From contig NZ_AMWJ02000001.1 of the NCBI RefSeq assembly GCF_000319305.2, forward strand, positions 1,899,001-1,963,000: DNA of 64,000 nucleotides, given 5' to 3'. Below the pieces are notes generated by a model, which worked only from the letters and a program-made list of their open reading frames with translations, did no database searches and was not told the DNA's origin. Positions 18,090-26,473 of this stretch are shown here, one piece after another. The DNA is from Pseudomonas bharatica CSV86. GTDB taxonomy: Bacteria > Pseudomonadota > Gammaproteobacteria > Pseudomonadales > Pseudomonadaceae. How positions within the stretch are numbered: position 1 is the stretch's first letter; each line of letters begins with the position of its first letter. The translations under genes were made by a program, and so were the position numbers.

Positions 18090-18497
18090 ATGCGCATTGG
18101 TCAGTTGGCGCAGTTGGTAGGGGTCGAAACACAGACGATCCGCTTCTATGAACAGCAGGGCTTGTTGCCGCCGCCTGATCGGCAGGACAACGGTTACCGT
18201 GTCTATACCGAGAAGCATGGTGAGGGGCTGGCCTTCATCCGTCGCTGCAGAATCCTGGGCCTGTCACTGGCTGAGATTCACGAACTACAGAGCTATGAGG
18301 ACGACCCTCATCAGCCTTGTACCGCCGTCAACGCCTTGCTCGATGATCACATCTCTCATGTGCGGTCGCAGATAACCGCTCTGCAAGCGCTTGAGAAACA
18401 ACTCGTTTCACTGAGAGCGAGTTGCAACGATGACCGGGAAGTTGAGGCGTGTGGGGTTCTTGCTGGAATTAGCGAAGGAAACATGCACCAGCAGTAG
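18090..18497 (+). CDS. MerR-family metal-responsive regulator (CadR/PbrR-like)
   Basis: 135 residues, ATG 18090 (MRIGQLAQLVGVETQTIRFYEQQGLLPPPDRQDNGYRVY) with AGGAGG 7 nt upstream. MerR winged helix at residues 1-70, then the dimerisation helix and a metal-binding loop. Cysteines fall in the CadR/PbrR pattern: HQPCTAVN, SCNDDREVEACGVL. It is divergent from the efflux gene and probably activates it in response to Cd or Pb. Its stop is 63 bp before the element's right terminal repeat. Confidence 0.9.
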   Translation: MRIGQLAQLVGVETQTIRFYEQQGLLPPPDRQDNGYRVYTEKHGEGLAFIRRCRILGLSLAEIHELQSYEDDPHQPCTAVNALLDDHISHVRSQITALQALEKQLVSLRASCNDDREVEACGVLAGISEGNMHQQ

Positions 18498-18560
18498 GTG
18501 AAGCATCAACCAGATAATCCGATGAGATGCCGGTCTGTCTCACTCTCATGCAAAGGTAAG

Positions 18561-18592
18561 ATCAACCATTTAATCCGCTTACCCAATAAAAT
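18561..18592. repeat. ISPpu12-like right end: terminal inverted repeat and target duplication
   Basis: Right terminal repeat 18561-18584 (ATCAACCATT..TTACCC), then the second copy of AATAAAAT at 18585-18592. Removing 15213-18592 rejoins ..GAATAGTTAATAAAAT to TAATGTTCGATT.. . Confidence 0.93.
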
Positions 18593-18719
18593 TAATGTTC
18601 GATTATCGGTCATTTACCGTTGACGGAGCCTGGCCGCCTTCCCATTCTCCGCTGCGAGGCGATGCCCGATGGATCGCCCGACTGCCAGAAAACAAAAACA
18701 ACAAGAGTGGACTCCCCTT

Positions 18720-19997
18720 ATGCAGCACTGCGTTCGTGATACCCGCGCTTTCCTGGCGCTGGCGGTGGCATTGGCCAGCACCCCGAGCCTGGCTGGCGGC
18801 TTCTTCGAAGACAGCCACGCCAACCTTGCGCTGAAAAACTACTACCTGGATCGCGACTACAAGGACGGCGGCGCCAAGAGCGCCGCGCGGGAGTGGGCAC
18901 AGGGTTTCAATCTGTTCGTCGAGTCCGGCTTTACCGAAGGGCCGGTGGGCTTCGGCCTGGATGCCCGGGGCTTGCTGGGGTTGAAGCTGGATTCGGCGCC
19001 TGATCGCAGCGGCACCGAACTGCTGCCGGTGTCGAAAAGCGACAAGGTCGCGGCCGATGATTACTCGCGGCTGGCAATGACCGCCAAGATGAAGATCAGC
19101 CAGACCACGGTGAAGAGCGGCGACAACCTGATCTTCCTGCCGTTCGCCTTCGCCAGTCCGTCGCGCCTGCTGCCCCAGACATTCCGCGGCACCACCCTGA
19201 GTTCGAAGGAAATCGACGGCCTGACCGTCAACGCCGGCTACCTGGACCGTATCAACAAGCGCGACTCCACCAGCTACGAGCGCATGGCGATCGCCTCGCC
19301 CAATGGCCGCTTCCGTGGCGCGGAAACCTCGCCGCACATGCTCTATGCCGGTGCCGACTACCAGTTGAACAAGTCCCTCGGGTTTCGCGCCTATCATGCC
19401 GAGCTCAAGGACCTCTACCAGCAGGACACCCTGGCCGCACTCTACGAGCAGGGCATCGGCGATGGTACCTTCAGCGCCGACCTGCGCAGCTTCTTCAGCC
19501 GCGAGGACGGCCAGGCACGCGCGGGCAGGGTGGACAACGTCAACGCCTCGGCGATGTTCAGCTACCGCCTGGGCGGGCACAGGCTGGGTATCGGCTATAT
19601 GCACTCCAGCGGCGATTCGGCCACGCCCTATGTGTCGGGTACCGAGTTGATGGGCATGAGCGAGCTGACCATGAGTTCGGACTTCCTCAATGCCAAGGAG
19701 CACACCTGGCAGGCGATCTACGACTACGACTTCGTCGCCCTCGGCGTGCCGGGGCTCAAGAGCCGGCTGCGCTACGTGCGCGGAGACAATATCGAACTGG
19801 CCTCGCTCAATGCCGACGACCGCAAGGAGCGTGAGTTCCAGATGGAGTTGGGCTACGTCATCCAGAGCGGGCCGATGAAGAACGTCGGGTTCCTGGCGAG
19901 GAAGTCGATCTATCGCAATGACTTCCCGACGGGCGCGGCGTTCAGGGACGAAAACCAGACCCGGTTCATCGTGACCTACACCTTGCCGATCTGGTAA
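18720..19997 (+). CDS. OprD-family outer-membrane porin
   Basis: 425 residues from ATG 18720 (MQHCVRDTRAFLALAVALASTPSLAGG), which gives a clean signal peptide; an ATG at 18669 would add 17 unlikely residues. OprD hallmarks: GFFEDSHANLALKNYYLDRDYK at the mature start, REWAQGFNLFVESGFTEGPVGFGLDARGLLGLKLD, and the final strand ending ..TYTLPIW with a C-terminal aromatic. It is probably the uptake channel for hydroxycinnamates or related aromatic acids, given its neighbours. ISPpu12 lies 135 bp upstream and may separate it from its native promoter. Confidence 0.9.
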   Translation: MQHCVRDTRAFLALAVALASTPSLAGGFFEDSHANLALKNYYLDRDYKDGGAKSAAREWAQGFNLFVESGFTEGPVGFGLDARGLLGLKLDSAPDRSGTELLPVSKSDKVAADDYSRLAMTAKMKISQTTVKSGDNLIFLPFAFASPSRLLPQTFRGTTLSSKEIDGLTVNAGYLDRINKRDSTSYERMAIASPNGRFRGAETSPHMLYAGADYQLNKSLGFRAYHAELKDLYQQDTLAALYEQGIGDGTFSADLRSFFSREDGQARAGRVDNVNASAMFSYRLGGHRLGIGYMHSSGDSATPYVSGTELMGMSELTMSSDFLNAKEHTWQAIYDYDFVALGVPGLKSRLRYVRGDNIELASLNADDRKEREFQMELGYVIQSGPMKNVGFLARKSIYRNDFPTGAAFRDENQTRFIVTYTLPIW

Positions 19998-20020
19998 CCC
20001 GCATCTCACGGATGACACAT

Positions 20021-20241
20021 GACCCTGTGGGAGCTAGCTAGATCAGACAGCATCATTGCCCTTGCCGGCCCATCGCTGGCAAGCCAGCTCCCACAGGATT
20101 TAGAGCCTGGCACAAAACCTTGGCTGACTCGGACCTTGTGGGAGCTGGCTTGCCAGCGATTTGGCCAGATCAGGCAGCATCATTGGTCTTGCCGTCCCTA
20201 TCGCTGCGGTGCTGCGGTTCGACAAGCCAGCTCCCACAGGG
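20021..20241. repeat. REP cluster (four copies)
   Basis: REP copies at about 20023-20039 (CCTGTGGGAGCTAGCT, degenerate), 20071-20096 (inverted), 20134-20160 and 20201-20240 (inverted, with an insertion). They fill the gap between the convergent porin and MarR genes and may act as a bidirectional transcript end. Confidence 0.88.
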
Positions 20242-20255
20242 CCATGTGTTGTCCG

Positions 20256-20725
20256 TCAGTCCTGGTACACCTTCTTCAACAAGCGCAGCAACTCCGCGCG
20301 CTCGCTGTCATCCAGCGCCGCTGTGGCATCGCGGTCGCTGTCGCTGGCGATCTGCCTGAGTTCCTTGAGCAGCGCTTCCCCGGTCTTGCTCAGGAAGATC
20401 CCGTAGGAACGCTTGTCCGGCTTGCAGCGGATGCGCACCGCCAGCGCCCGCTCTTCCAGCTTGTTCAGCAACGGCACCACCTGCGGCGGCTCGATGGCCA
20501 GGGCGCGGGCCAGGTCGGCCTGCATCAGCCCGGGGCTCTGGTCGATGATCGCCAGCGCGGAGAACTGCGCGGGCGCAGGTCGTGCACCGCGAGCCGGGCG
20601 ATCAGGTTCTGGAATAGCTTCAATTGGGCGCGGCGCAACGCGTAACCGATCAGGTCTTCGAGGGAGGCATCCAGCGCCGGGGCTGGCTCGGGGGCGGTGT
20701 CGGTGTTGCGGGCGGACCTTGCCAT
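20256..20725 (-). CDS. MarR-family regulator of the hydroxycinnamate genes, FerR-like (one frameshift)
   Basis: About 156 residues after repair; ATG 20725 (MARSARNTDTAPEPAPALDASLEDLIGYALRRAQLKLFQNLIARL) with GGAG upstream. Winged-helix core: QADLARALAIEPPQVVPLLNKLEERALAVRIRCKPDKRSYGIFLSKTGEALLKEL. The frame breaks at AVHDLRP near 20567-20572; adding one C or G restores AQFSALAIIDQSPGLMQADL. It is divergent from ech with a palindrome over the ech -35, so it probably represses ech-vdh-fcs until the CoA thioester accumulates, as FerR and related MarR proteins do. Confidence 0.85.
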
Positions 20726-20852
20726 CGGAAGCAGAACTCCTTGGATCATGAATAAGAAAGTTACCCAGTTTGCCCGCCCGAAGGGGATATGGCTAGCGCG
20801 TTCAGCAAAGAAAGCCGTTCAACTGACTCACGCAAAAGGATAATTTTCATAA

Positions 20853-20888
20853 TAGTTAATTGACATAACTAATTTGCTCGATTAGCTT
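20853..20888 (+). promoter_or_regulatory. ech operon promoter with overlapping palindromic operator
   Basis: TTGACA at 20860-20865, 17 bp, TAGCTT at 20883-20888. An inverted repeat TAGTTA (20853-20858) and TAACTA (20866-20871) brackets the -35 exactly. This is a good candidate site for the divergent MarR repressor. Confidence 0.65.
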
Positions 20889-20923
20889 GCTAACCATCAC
20901 CTCGAACAACAAGAGTGCATCAC

Positions 20924-21754
20924 ATGAGCAACTACGAAGGCCGCTGGACCACCGTCAAGGTCGAACTGGAATCGGGCATCGCCTGGGTTACCCTGAACCG
21001 TCCGGACAAACGCAACGCCATGAGCCCGACCCTCAACCGCGAGATGGTCGATGTCCTGGAAACCCTGGAGCAGGACCCACAGGCCGGCGTGCTGGTACTG
21101 ACCGGCGCGGGCGAGTCCTGGACCGCCGGCATGGACCTCAAGGAATACTTCCGCGAAGTGGACGCCGGCCCCGAGATCCTCCAGGAAAAGATCCGCCGCG
21201 AAGCCTCGCAATGGCAATGGAAGCTGCTGCGCATGTACGCCAAGCCGACCATCGCCATGGTCAACGGCTGGTGCTTCGGCGGCGGTTTCAGCCCGCTGGT
21301 GGCCTGCGACCTGGCAATCTGCGCCGACGAAGCCACCTTCGGCCTTTCGGAAATCAACTGGGGCATCCCGCCGGGCAACCTGGTGAGCAAGGCCATGGCC
21401 GACACCGTGGGCCATCGCCAGTCGCTGTACTACATCATGACCGGCAAGACCTTCGGTGGGCCGAAAGCCGCCGAGATGGGCCTGGTCAACGAAAGCGTGC
21501 CATTGGCGCAACTGCGCCAGACCACTCGCGAGCTGGCGCTGAACCTGCTGGAAAAGAACCCGGTGGTCCTGCGCGCCGCCAAGAACGGCTTCAAGCGTTG
21601 CCGCGAGCTGACCTGGGAGCAGAACGAAGACTACCTGTATGCCAAGCTCGACCAGTCGCGCCTGCTGGACACCGAAGGCGGTCGCGAGCAGGGCATGAAG
21701 CAATTCCTCGACGACAAGAGCATCAAGCCGGGCCTGCAGGCGTATAAACGCTGA
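20924..21754 (+). CDS. ech: hydroxycinnamoyl-CoA hydratase/lyase
   Basis: 276 residues, ATG 20924 (MSNYEGRWTTVKVELESGIAWVTLNRPDKRNAMSPTLNREM). Crotonase fold with the features of feruloyl-CoA hydratase/aldolase: GESWTAGMDLKEYFRE, NGWCFGGGFSPLVACDLAICADEATFGLSEINWGIPPG (catalytic Glu in SEINWG), and ENPVVLRAAKNGFKR. It converts feruloyl-CoA to vanillin and acetyl-CoA (likewise p-coumaroyl- and caffeoyl-CoA). First gene of the operon, followed by vdh and fcs, which confirms the role. Confidence 0.95.
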   Translation: MSNYEGRWTTVKVELESGIAWVTLNRPDKRNAMSPTLNREMVDVLETLEQDPQAGVLVLTGAGESWTAGMDLKEYFREVDAGPEILQEKIRREASQWQWKLLRMYAKPTIAMVNGWCFGGGFSPLVACDLAICADEATFGLSEINWGIPPGNLVSKAMADTVGHRQSLYYIMTGKTFGGPKAAEMGLVNESVPLAQLRQTTRELALNLLEKNPVVLRAAKNGFKRCRELTWEQNEDYLYAKLDQSRLLDTEGGREQGMKQFLDDKSIKPGLQAYKR

Positions 21755-21762
21755 ATGCCCAC

Positions 21763-21784
21763 GGCGACGTCCAGCGACGTCGCC
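21763..21784 (+). other. intra-operon stem-loop between ech and vdh
   Basis: Perfect 9-bp stem GGCGACGTC/GACGTCGCC with a CAGC loop, 9 bp after the ech stop and 41 bp before vdh. There is no T-run, so it is more likely an mRNA stability or processing element than a terminator. Confidence 0.5.
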
Positions 21785-21824
21785 ATCGCGTGCTTCCGAT
21801 AAAGTCAACCAACGAGGAACGAGC

Positions 21825-23273
21825 ATGTTGCAGGTGCCTTTGCTGATTGGCGGCGAGTCGCGTCCCGCCAGTGACGGACGAACCTTCGAACGGCGCAACC
21901 CGGTGACCGGCGCAGTGGTGTCGCGGGTAGCCGCCGCCACCCTGGACGACGCCGACGCGGCGGTGGCCGCGGCCAGTGCCGCTTTCCCGGCCTGGTCGCG
22001 CCTGGCCCCCAACGAACGCCGCAGCCGCCTGCTGGCCGCCGCCGATGCCTTGCAGGCGCGTACTTCGGAGTTCATCGCCGCCGCCGGCGAGACCGGCGCC
22101 ATGGCCAACTGGTACGGATTCAACGTCAAGCTGGCCGCCGGCATGCTGCGTGAAGCAGCCTCCATGACCACCCAGATCACCGGCGAAATCATCCCCTCCG
22201 ACGTGCCAGGCAGCCTGGCCATGGCCGTACGTGCGCCCTGCGGCGTGGTCCTGGGTATTGCGCCATGGAACGCCCCGGTGATCCTCGCCACCCGCGCCAT
22301 CGCCATGCCTTTGGCCTGCGGCAATACCGTGGTGCTCAAGGCCTCCGAACTTAGCCCGGCGGTGCATCGGTTGATTGGCCAGGTGCTGCAGGACGCCGGC
22401 CTGGGCGATGGTGTGGTCAACGTGATCAGCAACGATCCGGCCGACGCGCCGAAGATCGTCGAGCGCTTGATCGCCAACCCGGCGGTGCGCCGGGTCAATT
22501 TCACCGGCTCGACCCATGTCGGGCGCATCGTTGGCGAACTGGCGGCGCGGCACTTGAAGCCGGCGCTGCTGGAACTGGGTGGCAAGGCGCCGTTCCTGGT
22601 GCTGGACGATGCCGACCTCGACGCCGCCGTCGAAGCGGCGGCCTTCGGTGCCTACTTCAACCAGGGCCAGATCTGCATGTCCACCGAACGCCTGGTGGTG
22701 GACGAGAAGATCGCCGACACCTTCGTCGACAAGCTCGCCGCCAAGATCGCCACCCTGCGCGCCGGCGATCCGCAGGACCCGGCCTCCGTGCTCGGTTCGC
22801 TGGTCGACAGCGGCGCCGGCGAGCGCATCAAGGCGCTGATCGACGATGCCGTGGAAAAGGGTGCACGCCTGGTCTGCGGCGGCCAGCTGGACGGCAGCAT
22901 CCTGCAGCCGACCCTGCTGGACCGGGTGGACGCCAGCATGCGCCTGTATCGCGAGGAGTCCTTCGGCCCGGTGGCGGTGGTTCTGCGCGGCACGGACGAC
23001 GACGCGCTGCTGGCCCTGGCCAACGACTCCGAGTTCGGCTTGTCCTCGGCCATCTTCAGCCGCGACACCAGCCGCGCCCTGGCCCTGGCCCAGCGGGTCG
23101 AGTCGGGCATCTGCCATATCAACGGACCGACCGTGCACGACGAGGCGCAGATGCCGTTCGGCGGGGTCAAGTCCAGTGGCTACGGCAGTTTCGGCAGCCG
23201 CACTGCGATCGACCAGTTCACCCAGTTGCGCTGGATCACCCTGCAGCACGGTGTCCGTCACTACCCCATCTGA
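21825..23273 (+). CDS. vdh: vanillin (aromatic aldehyde) dehydrogenase
   Basis: 482 residues, ATG 21825 (MLQVPLLIGGESRPASDGRTFERRNPVTGAVVSRVAAATLDDADAA) with CGAGGAACG upstream. Aldehyde dehydrogenase family: GIAPWNAPVILATRAIAMPLACGNTVVLKASE, NFTGSTHVGRIVGELAARHLKPALLELGGKAPFLVLDDADLDAA (catalytic Glu), and FNQGQICMSTERLVV (nucleophile Cys). It oxidises vanillin and p-hydroxybenzaldehyde from Ech to the acids. It sits between ech and fcs, all on the plus strand. Confidence 0.94.
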   Translation: MLQVPLLIGGESRPASDGRTFERRNPVTGAVVSRVAAATLDDADAAVAAASAAFPAWSRLAPNERRSRLLAAADALQARTSEFIAAAGETGAMANWYGFNVKLAAGMLREAASMTTQITGEIIPSDVPGSLAMAVRAPCGVVLGIAPWNAPVILATRAIAMPLACGNTVVLKASELSPAVHRLIGQVLQDAGLGDGVVNVISNDPADAPKIVERLIANPAVRRVNFTGSTHVGRIVGELAARHLKPALLELGGKAPFLVLDDADLDAAVEAAAFGAYFNQGQICMSTERLVVDEKIADTFVDKLAAKIATLRAGDPQDPASVLGSLVDSGAGERIKALIDDAVEKGARLVCGGQLDGSILQPTLLDRVDASMRLYREESFGPVAVVLRGTDDDALLALANDSEFGLSSAIFSRDTSRALALAQRVESGICHINGPTVHDEAQMPFGGVKSSGYGSFGSRTAIDQFTQLRWITLQHGVRHYPI

Positions 23274-23348
23274 TCCGCCCGGCAGTACCCGCCGCCTGGC
23301 GCATCCGGGTGGCGGCACGACAGACAACAAGAACAAGGAGCAACCTGC

Positions 23349-25232
23349 GTGAATTCCGAAGCCAGTCCACGGCCGACCGACCGTGCCCAACCTCCGCGCT
23401 ATCGGCAGGTGTCCATCGGTCATCCCGAAGTAGAAGTCAGCGAGGTCGGGGGCATCCTGCGCATGCGTGCGCTGGAGCCTTTGGCGCCGCTGCCTGCGCG
23501 CCTGCTCGAACGCCTGGAATACTGGGCCGAACTACGCCCCGGGCAAACCTTTATCGCCGCCCGGGAAAACGGCGGTGCCTGGCGCGAGATCAGCTACGCC
23601 GCGATGCTCCGGCAGGTGCGGACCATCGCCGCTCACCTGCTCGACCTGGGCCTGAGCGCCGAGCGTCCGCTGGCGCTGTTGTCCGGCAATGATATCGAGC
23701 ATCTGCAGATCGCCCTTGGCGCCATGTACGCGGGCATTCCCTATTGCCCGGTGTCGCCGGCCTACGCCTTGCTGTCCCAGGACTTCGCCAAGCTGCGGCA
23801 TGTCTGCGAGGTGCTCACCCCGGGCGTGGTCTTCGTCAGCGATAGCCAGCCGTTCCAGCGCGCCATCGATGCGGTGATGGATCCCTCGGTGGCGGTGATC
23901 AGCGTGCGCGGCGTCGTCGAGGGGCGTCAGACGATCGATTTCGCTTCGCTGCTGGAGCCCACCGACCTGGACAGGGCCGATGCTGCCTTTGCCGCCACCG
24001 GCCCCGACACCATCGCCAAATTCCTCTTCACCTCCGGCTCGACCAAGCTGCCCAAGGCGGTGATTACCACTCAGCGCATGCTCTGTGCCAACCAGCAGAT
24101 GCTGCTGCAGACCTTCCCGGTGTTCGCCGAGGAGCCGCCGGTGCTGGTGGACTGGCTGCCGTGGAACCACACCTTTGGCGGCAGCCATAACCTTGGCATC
24201 GTCCTGTACAACGGCGGCAGCTTCTACCTCGATGCCGGCAAGCCGACGCCCCAGGGCTTCGCCGAGACCCTGCGCAACCTGCGCGAGATTTCGCCCACGG
24301 CCTACCTCACCGTGCCCAAGGGCTGGGAAGAGCTGGTCAAGGCGCTGGAGCAGGACGCCGGGCTGCGCGAGGTGTTCTTTGCCCGCATCAAGCTGTTCTT
24401 CTTCGCTGCGGCGGGGCTGTCGCAGAGTATCTGGGACCGGCTCGACCGCATCGCCGAGCAACACTGCGGCGAACGCATCCGCATGATGGCCGGGCTGGGC
24501 ATGACCGAGGCGGCGCCGTCCTGCACCTTCACCACCGGGCCGCTGTCCATGGCCGGCTATATCGGCCTGCCGGCGCCGGGGTGCGAGGTCAAGCTGGTGC
24601 CGGTGGGCGACAAGCTCGAAGGCCGTTTCCGCGGCCCCCACATCATGCCCGGCTACTGGCGCGCGGCGCAGCAGACCGCCGAAGTGTTCGACGACGAAGG
24701 TTTCTATTGCTCGGGCGACGCGATCAAGCTTGCCGACCCGCAGCAGAGCCAGCTCGGCCTGATGTTCGATGGCCGCATCGCCGAGGATTTCAAGCTTTCG
24801 TCCGGGGTCTTCGTCAGCGTCGGGCCGCTGCGCAATCGCGCGGTGCTGGAGGGCTCGCCCTATGTGCAGGACATCGTGGTGGCGGCGCCGGATCGGGAAT
24901 GCCTGGGCATCCTGGTCTTCCCGCGCTTGCCCGAATGCCGGCAACTGGCGGGGCTGGACGGGCAGGCCAGTGACGCCGAAGTACTGGCCAGTGCCCCGGT
25001 GCGCGCCTGGTTCGCCGACTGGCTCGAGCGCCTGAACCGCGACGCCCAGGGCAATGCCAGCCGCCTGGAATGGCTGGCCCTGCAGGACGAAGCACCTTCG
25101 ATCGACCAAGGCGAGATCATCGACAAGGGTTCGATCAACCAGCGCGCCGTGCTGCAACGGCGCGCTGCCCAGGTCGAGGCGCTGTATCGCGGCGAGGCAC
25201 CGGGCATAGTGCGCGCCGGAGAAAAACCATGA
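23349..25232 (+). CDS. fcs: feruloyl-CoA synthetase
   Basis: 627 residues from GTG 23349 (MNSEASPRPTDRAQPPRYRQVSIGHPEVEV), chosen because AAGGAG lies 8 nt upstream and no nearer ATG fits. AMP-binding adenylating enzyme: P-loop-like KFLFTSGSTKLPKAVITTQRML, DWLPWNHTFGGSHNLGIVLYNGG, GLGMTEAAPSCTF and YCSGDAIKL. It activates ferulate, p-coumarate or caffeate to the CoA thioester used by Ech. The stop overlaps the thiolase start as ATGA. Confidence 0.93.
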   Translation: MNSEASPRPTDRAQPPRYRQVSIGHPEVEVSEVGGILRMRALEPLAPLPARLLERLEYWAELRPGQTFIAARENGGAWREISYAAMLRQVRTIAAHLLDLGLSAERPLALLSGNDIEHLQIALGAMYAGIPYCPVSPAYALLSQDFAKLRHVCEVLTPGVVFVSDSQPFQRAIDAVMDPSVAVISVRGVVEGRQTIDFASLLEPTDLDRADAAFAATGPDTIAKFLFTSGSTKLPKAVITTQRMLCANQQMLLQTFPVFAEEPPVLVDWLPWNHTFGGSHNLGIVLYNGGSFYLDAGKPTPQGFAETLRNLREISPTAYLTVPKGWEELVKALEQDAGLREVFFARIKLFFFAAAGLSQSIWDRLDRIAEQHCGERIRMMAGLGMTEAAPSCTFTTGPLSMAGYIGLPAPGCEVKLVPVGDKLEGRFRGPHIMPGYWRAAQQTAEVFDDEGFYCSGDAIKLADPQQSQLGLMFDGRIAEDFKLSSGVFVSVGPLRNRAVLEGSPYVQDIVVAAPDRECLGILVFPRLPECRQLAGLDGQASDAEVLASAPVRAWFADWLERLNRDAQGNASRLEWLALQDEAPSIDQGEIIDKGSINQRAVLQRRAAQVEALYRGEAPGIVRAGEKP

Positions 25233-26461
25233 GCCTGTGCAGCCGCTTCGACGATGTGGCGATCGTCGAGATGGCGCGTACGCCGTGGGTCGACCTCGGT
25301 GGTGCGCTGGCCGGCGTGTCGCCCATCGACCTGGGCATCCATGCAGGCAGGGCGGCGCTGGAACGGGCGGCGGTCGCCCCGGGCAGCGTCGACAGCGTGC
25401 TGGCCGGCAGCATGGCCCAGGCCAGTTTCGATGCGTACATGCTGCCCCGGCATATCGGCCTGTACAGCGGCGTGCCGCAGGCGGTGCCGGCGCTGGCGGT
25501 ACAGCGGATCTGCGGCACGGGGCTGGAATTGCTGCGCCAGGCCGGCGAGCAGTTGCGTGACGGCGTGCAGCGGGTGCTGTGCGTAGGCGCGGAGTCGATG
25601 TCGCGCAACCCGATTGCGGCGTACGAGCACCGCGGCGGCTTCCGCCTGGGGGCGCCGGTCGGGTTCAGGGATTTTCTCTGGGAGGCACTGTACGACCCGG
25701 CGGCGGGCGTCGACATGATCGGTACCGCCGAGAACCTGGCCCGGGAATACGGGCTGGACCGGGGAGCGGTGGATGCCTGGGCCTTGCGCAGCCATCAGCG
25801 GGCCCTGTCCGCCCAGGCGGCCGGGTGGTTCGACGCGGAAATCGCCGCCGTACGCAGTACAGTCTTCGAGGCTGACGACTGCCTGCCACGGGAGATCGAA
25901 CTGCCCCGGGGCGTCAGCGAAGTCGTTCGTGACAGCCATCCCCGTACTACCGATGCCACCGCGCTGGCCCGCCTGCGGGCCATCCACGGGGGCGGCGTAC
26001 AGACCGCCGGCAACAGTTGCGCGGTGGTCGATGGTGCAGCGGCGGCGCTGGTCTGTCGTTACTCGGCGTGCGAGCGGCCACCCTTGGCCCGGCTGTTGAT
26101 GGCCACGGCCGTCGGCGTGCCGCCCCGGACCATGGGCATCGGCCCGGCCCCGGCGATCCGCCTGCTGCTGGAGCGCAGCGGCTTGCGCCTGGAGCAGATC
26201 GACCGCTTCGAGATCAACGAGGCGCAGGCGGCACAGGTGCTGGCGGTGGCCCGTGCGCTGGAGCTGGACCCCGAGCGCCTGAACGTCCATGGCGGTTCCA
26301 TCGCCCTCGGCCATCCGTTGGCGGCCACAGGCCTGCGCCTGGTGCAGACCCTCGCTCGCCAGTTGCGCGAAGGCAACCTGCGCTATGGCATCGCCGCGGC
26401 CTGCATTGGCGGCGGCCAGGGCATGGCGCTGTTGATCGAAAACCCCCAATTCGCTGCTTGA
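25229..26461 (+). CDS. thiolase of the ferulate cluster
   Basis: 410 residues, ATG 25229 (MSLCSRFDDVAIVEMARTPWVDLGGALAGVSPIDLGIHAGRAALERA). Thiolase fold: active Cys in AVQRICGTGLELLRQAGEQL, GGVQTAGNSCAVVDGAAAALV, His in NVHGGSIALGHPLAATGLRLVQTL and a final CIGGGQGMAL. This matches the Aat gene next to fcs in P. putida. It was once assigned to a beta-oxidative ferulate route, but the main route through Ech does not need it, so its real substrate is uncertain. Coupled to fcs by a 4-bp overlap. Confidence 0.88.
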   Translation: MSLCSRFDDVAIVEMARTPWVDLGGALAGVSPIDLGIHAGRAALERAAVAPGSVDSVLAGSMAQASFDAYMLPRHIGLYSGVPQAVPALAVQRICGTGLELLRQAGEQLRDGVQRVLCVGAESMSRNPIAAYEHRGGFRLGAPVGFRDFLWEALYDPAAGVDMIGTAENLAREYGLDRGAVDAWALRSHQRALSAQAAGWFDAEIAAVRSTVFEADDCLPREIELPRGVSEVVRDSHPRTTDATALARLRAIHGGGVQTAGNSCAVVDGAAAALVCRYSACERPPLARLLMATAVGVPPRTMGIGPAPAIRLLLERSGLRLEQIDRFEINEAQAAQVLAVARALELDPERLNVHGGSIALGHPLAATGLRLVQTLARQLREGNLRYGIAAACIGGGQGMALLIENPQFAA

Positions 26462-26473
26462 ACGAGGTAACCC

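Larger units (their letters stand above)
15213..18584. mobile_element. complete ISPpu12-like element (ISL3 family) with metal-efflux passengers
   Basis: 3372 bp between 24-bp terminal inverted repeats, flanked by perfect 8-bp duplications AATAAAAT. Contents: tnpA, lspA and a cation-efflux gene on the minus strand and a merR-type gene on the plus strand. This gene set, and as I recall the length, is that of ISPpu12 from the P. putida TOL plasmid. All four genes and both ends look intact. The perfect duplications indicate a recent insertion by transposition. Confidence 0.93.

Noticed and set aside
18669..18719. Upstream ATG for the OprD porin
   Set aside because: It adds a charged segment (MDRPTARKQKQQEWTPL) before the signal peptide; ATG 18720 gives a clean one.
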